Shown here: positions 17,584 to 26,678 of the stretch, piece after piece
Layout: every line of letters starts with the position of its first letter
How positions within the stretch are numbered: the first letter of the stretch is position 1
Origin: Candidatus Aminicenantes bacterium
GTDB lineage: Bacteria > Acidobacteriota > Aminicenantia > Aminicenantales > UBA4085
Length of the DNA: 44,085 nt
Assembly: GCA_026393855.1 (NCBI GenBank)
Contig: JAPKZJ010000093.1
Coordinates: 1-44,085, forward strand
Direction of reading: 5' to 3'
Made by a program: the position numbers and the translations under genes
Notes under the pieces: generated by a model
Told to the model about the DNA's origin: nothing
The model's input: only the letters and a program-made list of their open reading frames with translations
Databases searched by the model: none

Positions 17584-20500
17584 ATGAGAGAAGAAAAAGC
17601 CCCGCTTGCCGCGTTCGGTTTCTTGGCCGTACTCGGGCTATTCTCGCTTGCCCAAGACCGCGCGGTCTTGGAGCGGGCAGCGAAGGAAGTCGATATTGCG
17701 CTTTCGGGCGATTCCCTGGGCCATATCGTTGGAACGGTCTCGAAGGACCTCGGCCGCACCGGGCTTGCGGGCGAGACCGTGACTCTGTCCGGGAACGGCT
17801 GGACCCGCACCGCCGTGACGGGCGAGAACGGCTTCTTCGCGGTCGAGACGCCGCTCAATGCCAGGGGCCGCCTTACGGCCGCGGTCCGGGATCATCGAGC
17901 TTCGATTGATGTCTCCGACATCCCGCTCCGCCTCACCGCTCGTCCCAAATCCACCCGCCTTTCCCTGGAAGGGCCATGGCGGATTCTCCTTGATCCGCCC
18001 GCCGATTGGCGGACCGCGACGGGATGGCGGCCCCTCAACGTGCCCTCGAATTGGGAAATGAAGGGCCTCCGGGCCAAGAGCGAAACGGCGGTGATGCGCA
18101 AGGACTTCACGGTTCCCGCGGACTGGCGCGGCAAGCGGATCAAGCTTCGGGCCGACGGCATCTACAGCCGGTGCGAAGCCTGGCTCAACGGCGTCCGGGT
18201 CGGAAGCCACGACGGCGGCGCGACCCCCGTGGAGCTGGATTTGACCGAGGCCGCCCGGTTCGGCGGCGATAACACCCTCGACTTGTTTATCAAGGGCCGT
18301 TCGCCCGCCGCGCTCATCGACAACATGAGCGTTTACGCGTACTTCGAGCTGGCCGGGATCTGGCGGCCGATCGAGGTGTTCGCCGTCGAGCCGGCCCACG
18401 TCGCGCGCGTCCATTGGGCCGTGGATTATGACGGCGCTTATCGGACCGCGGCACTCACGATCAACGCTACGGTGGCCAACGCCCAGGGTCGTGCGGTCGG
18501 GGACGGGAAGCTGAGCCTGCGCTTGTCGGACCCGGCCGGCCGAGTCGTCAAGACCGAAACGCGGGCCGTTTCCCTTTCGCCTTGGGAGGAGAAGACGGTT
18601 CCGATCGTTTTATCGGTCGAGCATCCGGAGCCGTGGACTGCCGAACGCCCCCGCCTTTATGCCCTGGAAGTTGCCTGGAACGGCGCCGCGGTCGAATCGC
18701 CCGTCGGGTTCCGGGAGACGGAAGTCGCGGGCAAGCGCTTGACCCTCAACGGCAAGCCGGTCAAGCTCTTCGGCGTCTGCCTGCACAGCGCCGATCCGAC
18801 CGCCGGGCGGGCCATATCATCGGCACTTGTCGAGAAGGACCTCGGCCTGATCAAGGGCTGCAACCTCAACGCCATCCGGACCTCGCATTACCCGCCGCAC
18901 CCGCATACCCCCGAAGTCGCCGACCGGATCGGGCTCTACATCGAAGACGAGGGCCCGGCCTGCTGGGCCGACTCGGACGATCTTCGTGTCGTCCCGCTTT
19001 ACCTCGGGATCTACGCCTCCTTTGTCGAGCGCGACCGCAACCATCCCTCCGTGGTCTATTGGTCGATGTGCAACGAAAGCCGCTACACCCGGATCTTCCA
19101 GATGACCAGGGATTACATCAAAAAGATCGATCCGACGCGGCCCTCCAGCGGCACCTACGCGCCTGCCGAAGACAAGGCGGATATGGCCGTCTACCATCAT
19201 CCGACGAACCTGCATGAATTCATCCGCAAGATGGCCGATATCCCCAAGCCGGTCTTCATGGACGAGTGCCAGACCGTGTTCCACGGCTGGGGCGACCTGG
19301 CGACGAGCCTCGAGATCGACCCCGGGATGCACGACTACTGGGTGACGAACGTCCCCGAGGTCATCCGGGCCTCGTTCGAGACCGAGAACCAGGTCGGGAC
19401 GATGATCTGGGCCTGGGCCGACGACGCCTTTCTCGTCCCCGGCCGCGGCATCGAGAACGGCCGCCGCGACGCCCCGCTCATCCGCTACGCGGAGTCTCTC
19501 TATAGCGGACCGGGGCACGGATACGTCGGCGACACCGTCTGGGGGATGGTGGACGCCTGGCGGCGGCCGCGGCCCGAATGGGAGCTGTCGCGGCAGGCCT
19601 ATTCGCCCGTCCAGATTCCGACGGAGCCTCTCCCCCCCGGCCCCGTGCGGGTGCCCGTGTTCAATCAAAACGTCTTCGAAAACCTCTCCCTCTATGAATG
19701 CCGTTGGGCGGTGGCCGGAAAACAGGGGACGGTCCGGGCGGACGTGCCGCCGCAGTCCCGGGGGACGATCGCCCTTCCGGTCGAGGCCGGCCCGAATGAC
19801 ACGCTGGAGCTGCGGTTCTTCGATGAAGATCGGCTCTTGAACAGCTTTCGCCTGCCGTTCAGGCCGCGCCCGGTCGAAGCCTGGACGCTCGGGCGGCCGG
19901 CCGACATCGCCGAGGAAAAAGACCGCTACCTCTCGGGCGCGTCCGTCGTCTACCTGCGCGGCGACGCTTGTGAGCTGGCCTTCGAGCGCAAGAGCGGCGA
20001 ACTGATGTGGGGCTTGGCCGCGGATACGCAGGTGCTGCTCAAAGGTCCCCGGCTCCACGTGCTGAAGAGCGAGGCGCCCGCGGGCGATGATCCGTCCGGG
20101 TGGAAGTTCACCGGCGAGACTCACGGCGCCGGCTCGATCCGCTGGAGCGGCCGCTTCGGCGACGATTGGATCGGCGGATACGATGTCCATATGGATCGGG
20201 ACGGAAACGCCGAGTTCGGGTACGCCTTCACTTATAGCGGGCCGGACCTCTGGGTGCGCGAGCTTGGCCTGGAGTTCGATCTGCCGCTCTCCTTCGCCAC
20301 GCTGGCCTGGGAGCGGCGGGCCGAATACACCGTCTATCCCGACGATTATATCGGCCGTCCGTCCGGCACGGCGTCGGCCCATCCGGCGGCCGCCCAGACG
20401 GTTCCCCCCGGAGAAAGACCCTTCGCGCTCGACGATCACGCCTGGGGCTCGAACGACTTCCGAAGCTCCAAGCGGGGGATCTATTGGGCCTCGCTCGCCG

Positions 20501-20715
20501 GCCCGGGCGGGGCCGTGAAAGTGGTCTCGGACGGGACGCAGACCGTGCGCTGTTCGCTTACGCCGCATGAAGCGGCGCTCAAAGTCCTGGATTATTACGG
20601 CGGCTCGGGAGGGCCCAAGGAGTGGTCCGTGCTCGGGTTTCAATATGGCGCGGGCCGCCTGATCAAGACAGGGGAGACGGTCAAAGGCGCGGTCCGGATG
20701 AAATTGAAAAGCTGA
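17584..20715 (+). CDS. GH2 family beta-glycosidase (beta-galactosidase-like)
   Basis: 1043 residues. A signal peptide (FGFLAVLGLFSLAQ) follows directly on the first Met, so this start is firm although no Shine-Dalgarno exists and the -10 box ends six bases upstream. An N-terminal carboxypeptidase-regulatory-like beta domain (~45-115) precedes the GH2 sugar-binding (~120-265), sandwich (~270-375) and TIM-barrel (~380-680) domains. The acid/base is E498 in YWSMCNESRY and the nucleophile E561 in VFMDECQTVF. The rest is a large C-terminal beta region. GH2 includes beta-galactosidases, beta-glucuronidases and arabinofuranosidases; beta-galactosidase is the default guess given the surrounding galactosidases. 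Its divergent neighbour is GH172. Confidence 0.9.
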   Translation: MREEKAPLAAFGFLAVLGLFSLAQDRAVLERAAKEVDIALSGDSLGHIVGTVSKDLGRTGLAGETVTLSGNGWTRTAVTGENGFFAVETPLNARGRLTAAVRDHRASIDVSDIPLRLTARPKSTRLSLEGPWRILLDPPADWRTATGWRPLNVPSNWEMKGLRAKSETAVMRKDFTVPADWRGKRIKLRADGIYSRCEAWLNGVRVGSHDGGATPVELDLTEAARFGGDNTLDLFIKGRSPAALIDNMSVYAYFELAGIWRPIEVFAVEPAHVARVHWAVDYDGAYRTAALTINATVANAQGRAVGDGKLSLRLSDPAGRVVKTETRAVSLSPWEEKTVPIVLSVEHPEPWTAERPRLYALEVAWNGAAVESPVGFRETEVAGKRLTLNGKPVKLFGVCLHSADPTAGRAISSALVEKDLGLIKGCNLNAIRTSHYPPHPHTPEVADRIGLYIEDEGPACWADSDDLRVVPLYLGIYASFVERDRNHPSVVYWSMCNESRYTRIFQMTRDYIKKIDPTRPSSGTYAPAEDKADMAVYHHPTNLHEFIRKMADIPKPVFMDECQTVFHGWGDLATSLEIDPGMHDYWVTNVPEVIRASFETENQVGTMIWAWADDAFLVPGRGIENGRRDAPLIRYAESLYSGPGHGYVGDTVWGMVDAWRRPRPEWELSRQAYSPVQIPTEPLPPGPVRVPVFNQNVFENLSLYECRWAVAGKQGTVRADVPPQSRGTIALPVEAGPNDTLELRFFDEDRLLNSFRLPFRPRPVEAWTLGRPADIAEEKDRYLSGASVVYLRGDACELAFERKSGELMWGLAADTQVLLKGPRLHVLKSEAPAGDDPSGWKFTGETHGAGSIRWSGRFGDDWIGGYDVHMDRDGNAEFGYAFTYSGPDLWVRELGLEFDLPLSFATLAWERRAEYTVYPDDYIGRPSGTASAHPAAAQTVPPGERPFALDDHAWGSNDFRSSKRGIYWASLAGPGGAVKVVSDGTQTVRCSLTPHEAALKVLDYYGGSGGPKEWSVLGFQYGAGRLIKTGETVKGAVRMKLKS

Positions 20716-20743
20716 GGCCGAGCGGTCCCGCCCGCGGCAATCA

Positions 20744-20772
20744 TTGACTCGGCCGGCGGCCGGGGCTATGAT
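20744..20772 (+). promoter_or_regulatory. Promoter of the M28-GNAT-phosphoketolase operon
   Basis: TTGACT (20744-20749), 17-bp spacer, TATGAT (20767-20772). It gives a ~40-nt leader to ATG 20820, in which I see no clear Shine-Dalgarno. Confidence 0.6.
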
Positions 20773-20819
20773 CATCTCACTCGGAAATAAAACATTCCCG
20801 TCCTTCCCATTCAAACAGC

Positions 20820-23729
20820 ATGACCGAAAACGACCCTCGCGGCTGGCCCGAGCTTTTGGCGGGCTATCCCTGGTTCGAGGGCAAGGGACGATTCCCCCTG
20901 GCGGCCTATTCGGAATACATGCCGGGCCCGTTCCTGGGGCGCAAGCCGCTCGGGAGGATGGATCACGGCTTTTTCCCCGAGGCGGATCCTTGCGGCTGGC
21001 CGATCTCGGAGCTGGAGGAAGAGGTCGAGCTGAAGCCCGGAATCCGGCACATCGGTCATCAGATCATGAGCGGCCTGATCAACCTAGGGCAGGCGCGACC
21101 CGCTCCTTTCATCCACGGACACGGGGGCCAAAACCTGAAAGGCAATCCTTACTGGCCTCCGGAGCTGGCCGGCCGGGCGGGGACCCTGGCCCATGAACGG
21201 TATGTCGCCTTGCTGCCCCTGATGCTCTCGCGTACCCAGGATGATAAAGGCCGCCTCAGCTGGACCTTTTTTGGGAACAGCCTTCATGAGCCGGAGCGGA
21301 CCTTCTGGAAAGGCTTTTTTACGGCACCCGGCAAACCAATCCCCGGCCGCGAAGGGTTGGCCTTCTTCCGCCGTCTGATCAACGCCGCCTATGGGGCGAA
21401 GATCGACGACGAAAAAGCCTTGTTCCGAGCCGGCTTCCGAATCCTTCCCGGAAAGGGCGATTTCCCGGGGCCGGGCTGGGCTCGACCTTTCCTGGTGAAG
21501 GACGCGGTTCCCTGGACCGGGATTCGCTACCTGCTGACGTTCAGGCCCTTCCGCTTTTTGCCCGCTCCCGTCAAAGACCTCTATTTAGCCGGCCGGATCG
21601 CCCTCCTTCCGTTCCCGGGCAGCCTCGTCTTCTGGGGGATGCCGAATTATCTGAAGCTTCAGAAGGCTTGGCCGATCGCCGGCCAGATTCCGTTGCTGAC
21701 GATGGTGTCGCGCCGTCGGGGTCCGGGAGGCGTCCGGGTGGCCCAGTCGGGATGGCTTCACGAGCCCCATCCCAAAGGCCTGAAGCATGAACTGAACAAG
21801 GAGCTTGTTTTAAGCTCTTTCGGCCGGACCCATCGCTGGCAAAGAGTGCACCGCCATCAGGATGAGCTGAACACGCTTGTCCGGAACGTCAAAATCGCCA
21901 AAGCCCTGTTCAGCACCGAGGCCAAGGCCATGGGCTTGTACGACAAGCCTTTGGCCCGCAACTGCCAGCTTTGGAATCATCAATTTGAGCGGCTGCTCGA
22001 CGGCCCGAAGGCGGACCGGGAGGCCATTCGGGCCGTGGAAAAGACCATGCTTAAGGGAGGGCTCTTCGGCTACCGCTTCTTCTATCCCCCGATGAGAGTC
22101 GGGGCCTACCAGGTTTACCTGCACCGCCCTCTAGTCGCGTTCCTCTCGGGTCCCTCCGGCGAGGTGGAGGTCCAAACGGACGGCCCGGGCGGCTATCTCG
22201 CCGCTTACCACGACGACGACGCGAAAATGTCCCAGCCCGTGGAGCTTTGGCCGAGAGTCCTGGACCGTCCTCTTCATCGATCCGCCCTTGCCGAATTCTC
22301 GGACGGACGGGACCAGTATGCCTACCAGACCGCCCGGAACATCCTGTCCCTTCTCGAGAGCCGGTCGATGCTGGGCGGGAGGCCTTTAGCCCGATCGTTC
22401 GCCCTGCGGCTGCTGGACGTCTCGCCGCGCCAAAGCCTCGAACCATGGCTGGAGGGGCTGGGCCGCCGCGGCCGGACCGCCGCCGCCGGACGGAGGATGA
22501 AGTCGGCTTTGAATAAAACCATCTCCTCCCGGCGGCCGCCGGATCCGGCCGGATCGCTCACTTTTGCCGAGACCGCGACCCGGGCTTTCGAGGAAGCCTG
22601 GTGGGACGATGTCCGCCTCCTGTCGCAGGGCCGCTTCGTGTACAAAGACAATGCGGACATCCCGAAGGATCGGGCGACCCGACGCGTCGTCGACCGGAAG
22701 AGCCGGGATTTGGAAAACTTGGGGGATTATCTTCTGGAGCGCCATCGGAAGGCGATCGCGGCTGCCGGATTGGCCGGAACGGCCCTGTGCGGGGAGCTGC
22801 CGTTCCCCTGGCGGACCGATTTTGATTATCCGATTTTCGGCGGATGGACGGGCAACCAGAAAGGCCGCCTCCACGAGCGCAATATCTTGGTCGTCATTCC
22901 CGGAAGGGACAGAAGCCAGGCGGTGGTTTTGGCCGATCACTACGACACGGCTTACATGGAGGATGTCTACGCGAAGGGCCGGGGCGGTTGTGGGCCGCGC
23001 TTGGCCGCCCGGGGAGCCGACGACAACTCCTCGGCGGGCGCGACCCTGCTGCAAGCCGCCCCGATCCTATTGAGGCTGTCGAAAGCGGGGAAGCTCAAGA
23101 GGGACGTCTGGCTGCTGCATTTGACGGGGGAGGAGTTTCCGGCTGATTGCATGGGGTCCCGGAATTTTTGCCGAACCCTGATCGAAAAGACGATCCGGCT
23201 GAAGACAGGCTGCGGCCGGGACGTCGACCTGTCCAAGGTCGAAGTCGTGGGCGCCTTCGTGATGGATATGATCGGCCATAATCGGGACGATGAGCGGGAC
23301 GTCTTCCAAATCTCTCCGGGGACCGGCGCCGCTTCGCTTCGTCTGGCCCGGCAGGCCCACGAGGCGAATCGAATCTGGAACGCCCTCACCCTTCGTTGGA
23401 ACAAGAGCCCGGCCCGGCGGAACTTGGGACGGGGTCGACGGATTTCGGGAAAGGGCGACCGGCCTATCCCGGCCAGGCATCTGGCCCTTCAAGGCCAGGT
23501 CCGAACCCCGCTCAATCCGCGCAACTCGCTCTTCAACACCGACGGCCAGATATTCTCCGATGTCGGCGTTCCGGTCGTGTTGTTGATGGAGAACTATGAT
23601 ATAAACCGCACCGGGTATCATGATTCCCGGGACACCATGGAAGGCATCGATCTCGACTACGGCTCCGCCTTGGCCGCCATCGCCATCGAGACGACGGCCC
23701 GGGTCGCCGGCCTGACGAGGCTTAAATAA
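20820..23729 (+). CDS. Large M28-family metallopeptidase with unknown N-terminal region
   Basis: 969 residues without a signal peptide, so probably cytoplasmic. The C-terminal third (~690-965) is an M28 aminopeptidase domain with all five two-zinc ligands readable: H707 (ADHYDT), D734 (GADDNSSA), E772 (TGEEF; E771 would be the general base), D816 (MDMIGHN) and H934 (GYHDSRDT). The first ~650 residues match nothing I recognise. They are basic and rich in Trp, Pro and Phe (GYPWFEGKGRFPLAAYSEYM, IHGHGGQNLKGNPYWPPEL, SSFGRTHRWQRVHRHQDEL). Standalone M28 peptidases are usually 300-500 residues, so this is a long fusion. GNAT and phosphoketolase genes follow in the same operon. Substrate unknown; the fold of the N-terminal part should be predicted. 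Confidence 0.85.
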   Translation: MTENDPRGWPELLAGYPWFEGKGRFPLAAYSEYMPGPFLGRKPLGRMDHGFFPEADPCGWPISELEEEVELKPGIRHIGHQIMSGLINLGQARPAPFIHGHGGQNLKGNPYWPPELAGRAGTLAHERYVALLPLMLSRTQDDKGRLSWTFFGNSLHEPERTFWKGFFTAPGKPIPGREGLAFFRRLINAAYGAKIDDEKALFRAGFRILPGKGDFPGPGWARPFLVKDAVPWTGIRYLLTFRPFRFLPAPVKDLYLAGRIALLPFPGSLVFWGMPNYLKLQKAWPIAGQIPLLTMVSRRRGPGGVRVAQSGWLHEPHPKGLKHELNKELVLSSFGRTHRWQRVHRHQDELNTLVRNVKIAKALFSTEAKAMGLYDKPLARNCQLWNHQFERLLDGPKADREAIRAVEKTMLKGGLFGYRFFYPPMRVGAYQVYLHRPLVAFLSGPSGEVEVQTDGPGGYLAAYHDDDAKMSQPVELWPRVLDRPLHRSALAEFSDGRDQYAYQTARNILSLLESRSMLGGRPLARSFALRLLDVSPRQSLEPWLEGLGRRGRTAAAGRRMKSALNKTISSRRPPDPAGSLTFAETATRAFEEAWWDDVRLLSQGRFVYKDNADIPKDRATRRVVDRKSRDLENLGDYLLERHRKAIAAAGLAGTALCGELPFPWRTDFDYPIFGGWTGNQKGRLHERNILVVIPGRDRSQAVVLADHYDTAYMEDVYAKGRGGCGPRLAARGADDNSSAGATLLQAAPILLRLSKAGKLKRDVWLLHLTGEEFPADCMGSRNFCRTLIEKTIRLKTGCGRDVDLSKVEVVGAFVMDMIGHNRDDERDVFQISPGTGAASLRLARQAHEANRIWNALTLRWNKSPARRNLGRGRRISGKGDRPIPARHLALQGQVRTPLNPRNSLFNTDGQIFSDVGVPVVLLMENYDINRTGYHDSRDTMEGIDLDYGSALAAIAIETTARVAGLTRLK

Positions 23730-23754
23730 CCCAGGCGAGGGAAAAGGAATGGCC

Positions 23755-24237
23755 ATGAACATCACGTTCCGGACAACGCCCGAGAAGGAAGACGTCGAAC
23801 GGATCCGGCAGATCGTCGTCTCCACCAAGTTCTTTTACGATCACGAGGTGGAGGTTGCCGTCGAGCTGATCGAGGAGCGCCTGAATGAAGGGGAATCGAC
23901 CGGCTATCATTTCGTGTTTGCCGAAGTCGACGGCGTGACCGCCGCCTACTCCTGTTACGGGCCGATCCCGATGACCAAATCGAGCTTCGACCTGTACTGG
24001 ATCGTCACCCATGCCGATTACCGCGGCCAGGGCATCGGGAGGAGGCTGCTGGAGGAGACCTATCGTCATGCCCGGGCCCTGGGCTGCACCCTCATCATCG
24101 CCGAGACGTCCGGCCTCGAACACTACGCCCCGACCCGGGGTTTCTATGACAAAAACGATTTCACCCTGGAAGCCAGGCTTAGGGACTTTTACGACGAGGG
24201 CGACGACAAGTTCATCTATGTGAAAAGACTGGTATGA
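23755..24237 (+). CDS. GNAT family N-acetyltransferase
   Basis: 160 residues from ATG 23755. That start is preferred over ATG 23749 because AAAAGGA sits 6 bp before it, against none for the first. A single Gcn5-type acetyltransferase domain shows the acetyl-CoA pyrophosphate-binding loop [16 protein letters not shown] at ~88-103, with beta4 (DLYWIVT) before it and LIIAETSG after. The acceptor (amino acid, polyamine, protein or antibiotic) cannot be told. It lies 25 bp after the M28 gene and its TGA overlaps the phosphoketolase ATG (ATGA, 24234-24237), so the two are translationally coupled. A link between acetyl-phosphate production and acetylation is possible but not shown. Confidence 0.9.
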   Translation: MNITFRTTPEKEDVERIRQIVVSTKFFYDHEVEVAVELIEERLNEGESTGYHFVFAEVDGVTAAYSCYGPIPMTKSSFDLYWIVTHADYRGQGIGRRLLEETYRHARALGCTLIIAETSGLEHYAPTRGFYDKNDFTLEARLRDFYDEGDDKFIYVKRLV

Positions 24238-26678
24238 AAAGCCCAGGGGAAGCCGCTCCCGAGCGGCGGCCGAGAGGCGTTATCCTTGTCCCCCTCAGGA
24301 GGACAAAGGCGAAGGCTCCGGACCCGGACGAGCTGAGGAAGATCGACGCCTATTGGCGCGCGGCGAACTACCTCTCCGTGGGGCAGATCTATCTCTACGA
24401 CAATCCGCTGCTGAAGACGCCGCTCACCCTGGCCCACGTCAAGCCGCGCCTGCTCGGCCATTGGGGGACGACGCCGGGGCTGAACTTTATCTATGTCCAT
24501 CTGAACCGTGTCATCAGGCAAAACGATCTGAACGTCCTTTTCATCACCGGGCCGGGCCACGGCGGCCCCGGAATCGTGGCGAACGCCTACCTGGAGGGGA
24601 CCTATAGCGAGGTCTATCCCGCCGTCGGGCCGAACGAGGCGGGGCTGAAGCGGCTGTTCAAGCAGTTCTCCTTCCCCGGAGGCATTCCCAGCCATGTGGC
24701 TCCGGAAACGCCCGGCTCGATCCACGAAGGCGGGGAGCTGGGCTACAGCCTGTCCCACGCGTTCGGGGCGGTCTTCGACAATCCCGACCTGCTGGCGGCG
24801 TGCGTCGTGGGCGACGGCGAAGCGGAGACGGGCCCGCTGGCCACCAGCTGGCACTCGAACAAATTTCTCAACCCGGTCCGCGACGGGGCCGTGCTGCCGA
24901 TTCTGCACCTGAACGGCTACAAGATCGCCGGCCCCACCGTGTTGGCCCGTATTCCGCGCGGCGAGCTGGAAGCGCTCTTCCGGGGCTACGGGTATGCGCC
25001 GGTGTTCGTCGAAGGCCGCGACCCGGTCCGGATGCACCGCCTCATGGCCGCCGCGCTCGACGGGGCCGTGGCCGATATCCGGCGCATCCAGCGCCGCGCC
25101 CGGGCCCGCGGCTTCAAGAAACGGCCGCGCTGGCCCATGATCATCCTGCGCTCGCCGAAAGGGTGGACCGGCCCCAAGGTCGTGGACGGCCTGCCGACCG
25201 AAGGCACGTTCCGCTCGCATCAGGTGCCGATGGGCGACATGAAGCGCCCGGGCCACCTTCGGATTCTGGAGCGATGGCTGAAAAGCTACCGGCCCCGGGA
25301 GCTGTTCGACTCGACCGGTCGGCTGCGTCCCGAGTTGGCGGCGCTGGCCCCGAAAGGCGAGCGGCGCATGAGCGCCAATCCGCACGCCAACGGCGGCCTT
25401 CTGCTGCGCGACCTGCGCTTGCCGGATTTCCGCGACTATGCGGTGGCGGTGCCCCGGCCCGGCGCCGGAAGCGCCGAAGCGACGAGCGTGCAGGGCGGGT
25501 TCATCCGCGACGTGATCAGGCGAAATCCGGACAATTTTCGCGTCTTCTGTCCGGACGAGACGTCCTCGAACCGCTGGGGCGCCGTCTTCCAGGCGACGAA
25601 CCGCTGTTCGACCGCCGAGATCGTCCCCGGCGACGATCATGTCGCCCCCGACGGACGGGTCCTGGAGATGCTGAGCGAGCATCAATGCGAAGGCTGGCTT
25701 GAAGGCTACCTGCTGACCGGCCGCCACGGCTTTTTCTCCTGTTACGAAGCCTTCATCCACATCGTGGATTCGATGTTTTCCCAGCACGCCAAGTGGCTCA
25801 AGGTGGCGAATCGCATCCCGTGGCGCCGGCCGATCGCGTCCCTGAACTACCTGCTCTCCTCGCACGTCTGGCGGCAGGACCACAACGGGTTCAGCCATCA
25901 GGATCCCGGCTTCATCGACCATGTCGTGAATAAAAAGGCCGAGATCATCCGTGTTTATCTGCCTCCCGACGCGAATACGCTGCTCTCGGTGACGGATCAC
26001 TGCCTGCGCAGCCGCAACTATGTGAACGTGATCGTCGCCGGCAAGCAGATCGAGCCTCAGTGGCTCGATATGGACGCCGCCGTCAAGCATTGCGCGGCCG
26101 GAATCGGCGTTTGGACCTGGGCCGGCAGCCCCCGGGGCGGTGAACCGGATGTGGTCATGGCCTGCGCCGGAGACGTTCCGACGCTCGAAACCCTGGCCGC
26201 CGTCGAGCTGCTGCGGCGGGATTTCCCGCGGCTGAATGTCCGGGTCGTCAACGTGGTCGATTTGATGAAGCTCCAACCGCCGAGCGAGCACCCGCATGGT
26301 CTAAGCGACCGGGAATTCGATGCGCTTTTTACAGCCGATAAGCCGATTATCTTCGCCTATCACGGCTATCCGTCGCTCGTTCATCGGCTCGCCTATCGCC
26401 GCACGAATCATGGGAACCTGCACGTGCGCGGCTACAAGGAAGAGGGGACGACTTCGACGCCGTTCGATATGGTGGTGATGAACGATATGGACCGCTTTCA
26501 TCTCGTCATCGACGTGATCGAGCGCGTGCCCGGCCTGGGCCCGCGGGCGGCTGTCGTCAAGCAGGAGCACCTCGCCAAGCTGGCCGAACACAAGCGGTAT
26601 ATCGCCCGGTATGGCCAGGATCTGCCGGAAATTAGGAATTGGGCGTGGACGGGCCGAGGCTCGCGCTCCTCAGGCTAA
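24234..26678 (+). CDS. xfp: Xylulose-5-P/fructose-6-P phosphoketolase
   Basis: 814 residues, full length for the thiamine-diphosphate-dependent phosphoketolases that split xylulose 5-phosphate (and often fructose 6-phosphate) with phosphate into acetyl phosphate and an aldose phosphate. Conserved active-site motifs are [11 protein letters not shown] (H76), GPGHGGPG (H109), [13 protein letters not shown] (H154), the cofactor motif [51 protein letters not shown] and [15 protein letters not shown]. The spacing of the three N-terminal His matches the bifidobacterial enzyme. It is cytosolic. It is the last gene of the M28-GNAT-xfp operon, and its TAA overlaps the stop of the convergent GH51 gene (26670-26678). 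It would channel pentose phosphates, such as those from arabinose, to acetyl phosphate. No acetate kinase or phosphotransacetylase gene is nearby. Confidence 0.97.
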   Translation: MKSPGEAAPERRPRGVILVPLRRTKAKAPDPDELRKIDAYWRAANYLSVGQIYLYDNPLLKTPLTLAHVKPRLLGHWGTTPGLNFIYVHLNRVIRQNDLNVLFITGPGHGGPGIVANAYLEGTYSEVYPAVGPNEAGLKRLFKQFSFPGGIPSHVAPETPGSIHEGGELGYSLSHAFGAVFDNPDLLAACVVGDGEAETGPLATSWHSNKFLNPVRDGAVLPILHLNGYKIAGPTVLARIPRGELEALFRGYGYAPVFVEGRDPVRMHRLMAAALDGAVADIRRIQRRARARGFKKRPRWPMIILRSPKGWTGPKVVDGLPTEGTFRSHQVPMGDMKRPGHLRILERWLKSYRPRELFDSTGRLRPELAALAPKGERRMSANPHANGGLLLRDLRLPDFRDYAVAVPRPGAGSAEATSVQGGFIRDVIRRNPDNFRVFCPDETSSNRWGAVFQATNRCSTAEIVPGDDHVAPDGRVLEMLSEHQCEGWLEGYLLTGRHGFFSCYEAFIHIVDSMFSQHAKWLKVANRIPWRRPIASLNYLLSSHVWRQDHNGFSHQDPGFIDHVVNKKAEIIRVYLPPDANTLLSVTDHCLRSRNYVNVIVAGKQIEPQWLDMDAAVKHCAAGIGVWTWAGSPRGGEPDVVMACAGDVPTLETLAAVELLRRDFPRLNVRVVNVVDLMKLQPPSEHPHGLSDREFDALFTADKPIIFAYHGYPSLVHRLAYRRTNHGNLHVRGYKEEGTTSTPFDMVVMNDMDRFHLVIDVIERVPGLGPRAAVVKQEHLAKLAEHKRYIARYGQDLPEIRNWAWTGRGSRSSG

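Noticed and set aside
18046-18060. AATTGGGAAATG in GH2, resembling the fold-back repeat
   Set aside because: It encodes the conserved GH2 motif SNWEMKG, so coding constraint explains the match.
18817-20814. 665-codon minus-strand frame across GH2
   Set aside because: It is a shadow of the GH2 gene, with no recognisable domain or upstream signals.
24216-26297. 693-codon minus-strand frame across phosphoketolase
   Set aside because: It is antisense to a fully conserved phosphoketolase. The apparent protein is low-complexity and matches nothing.
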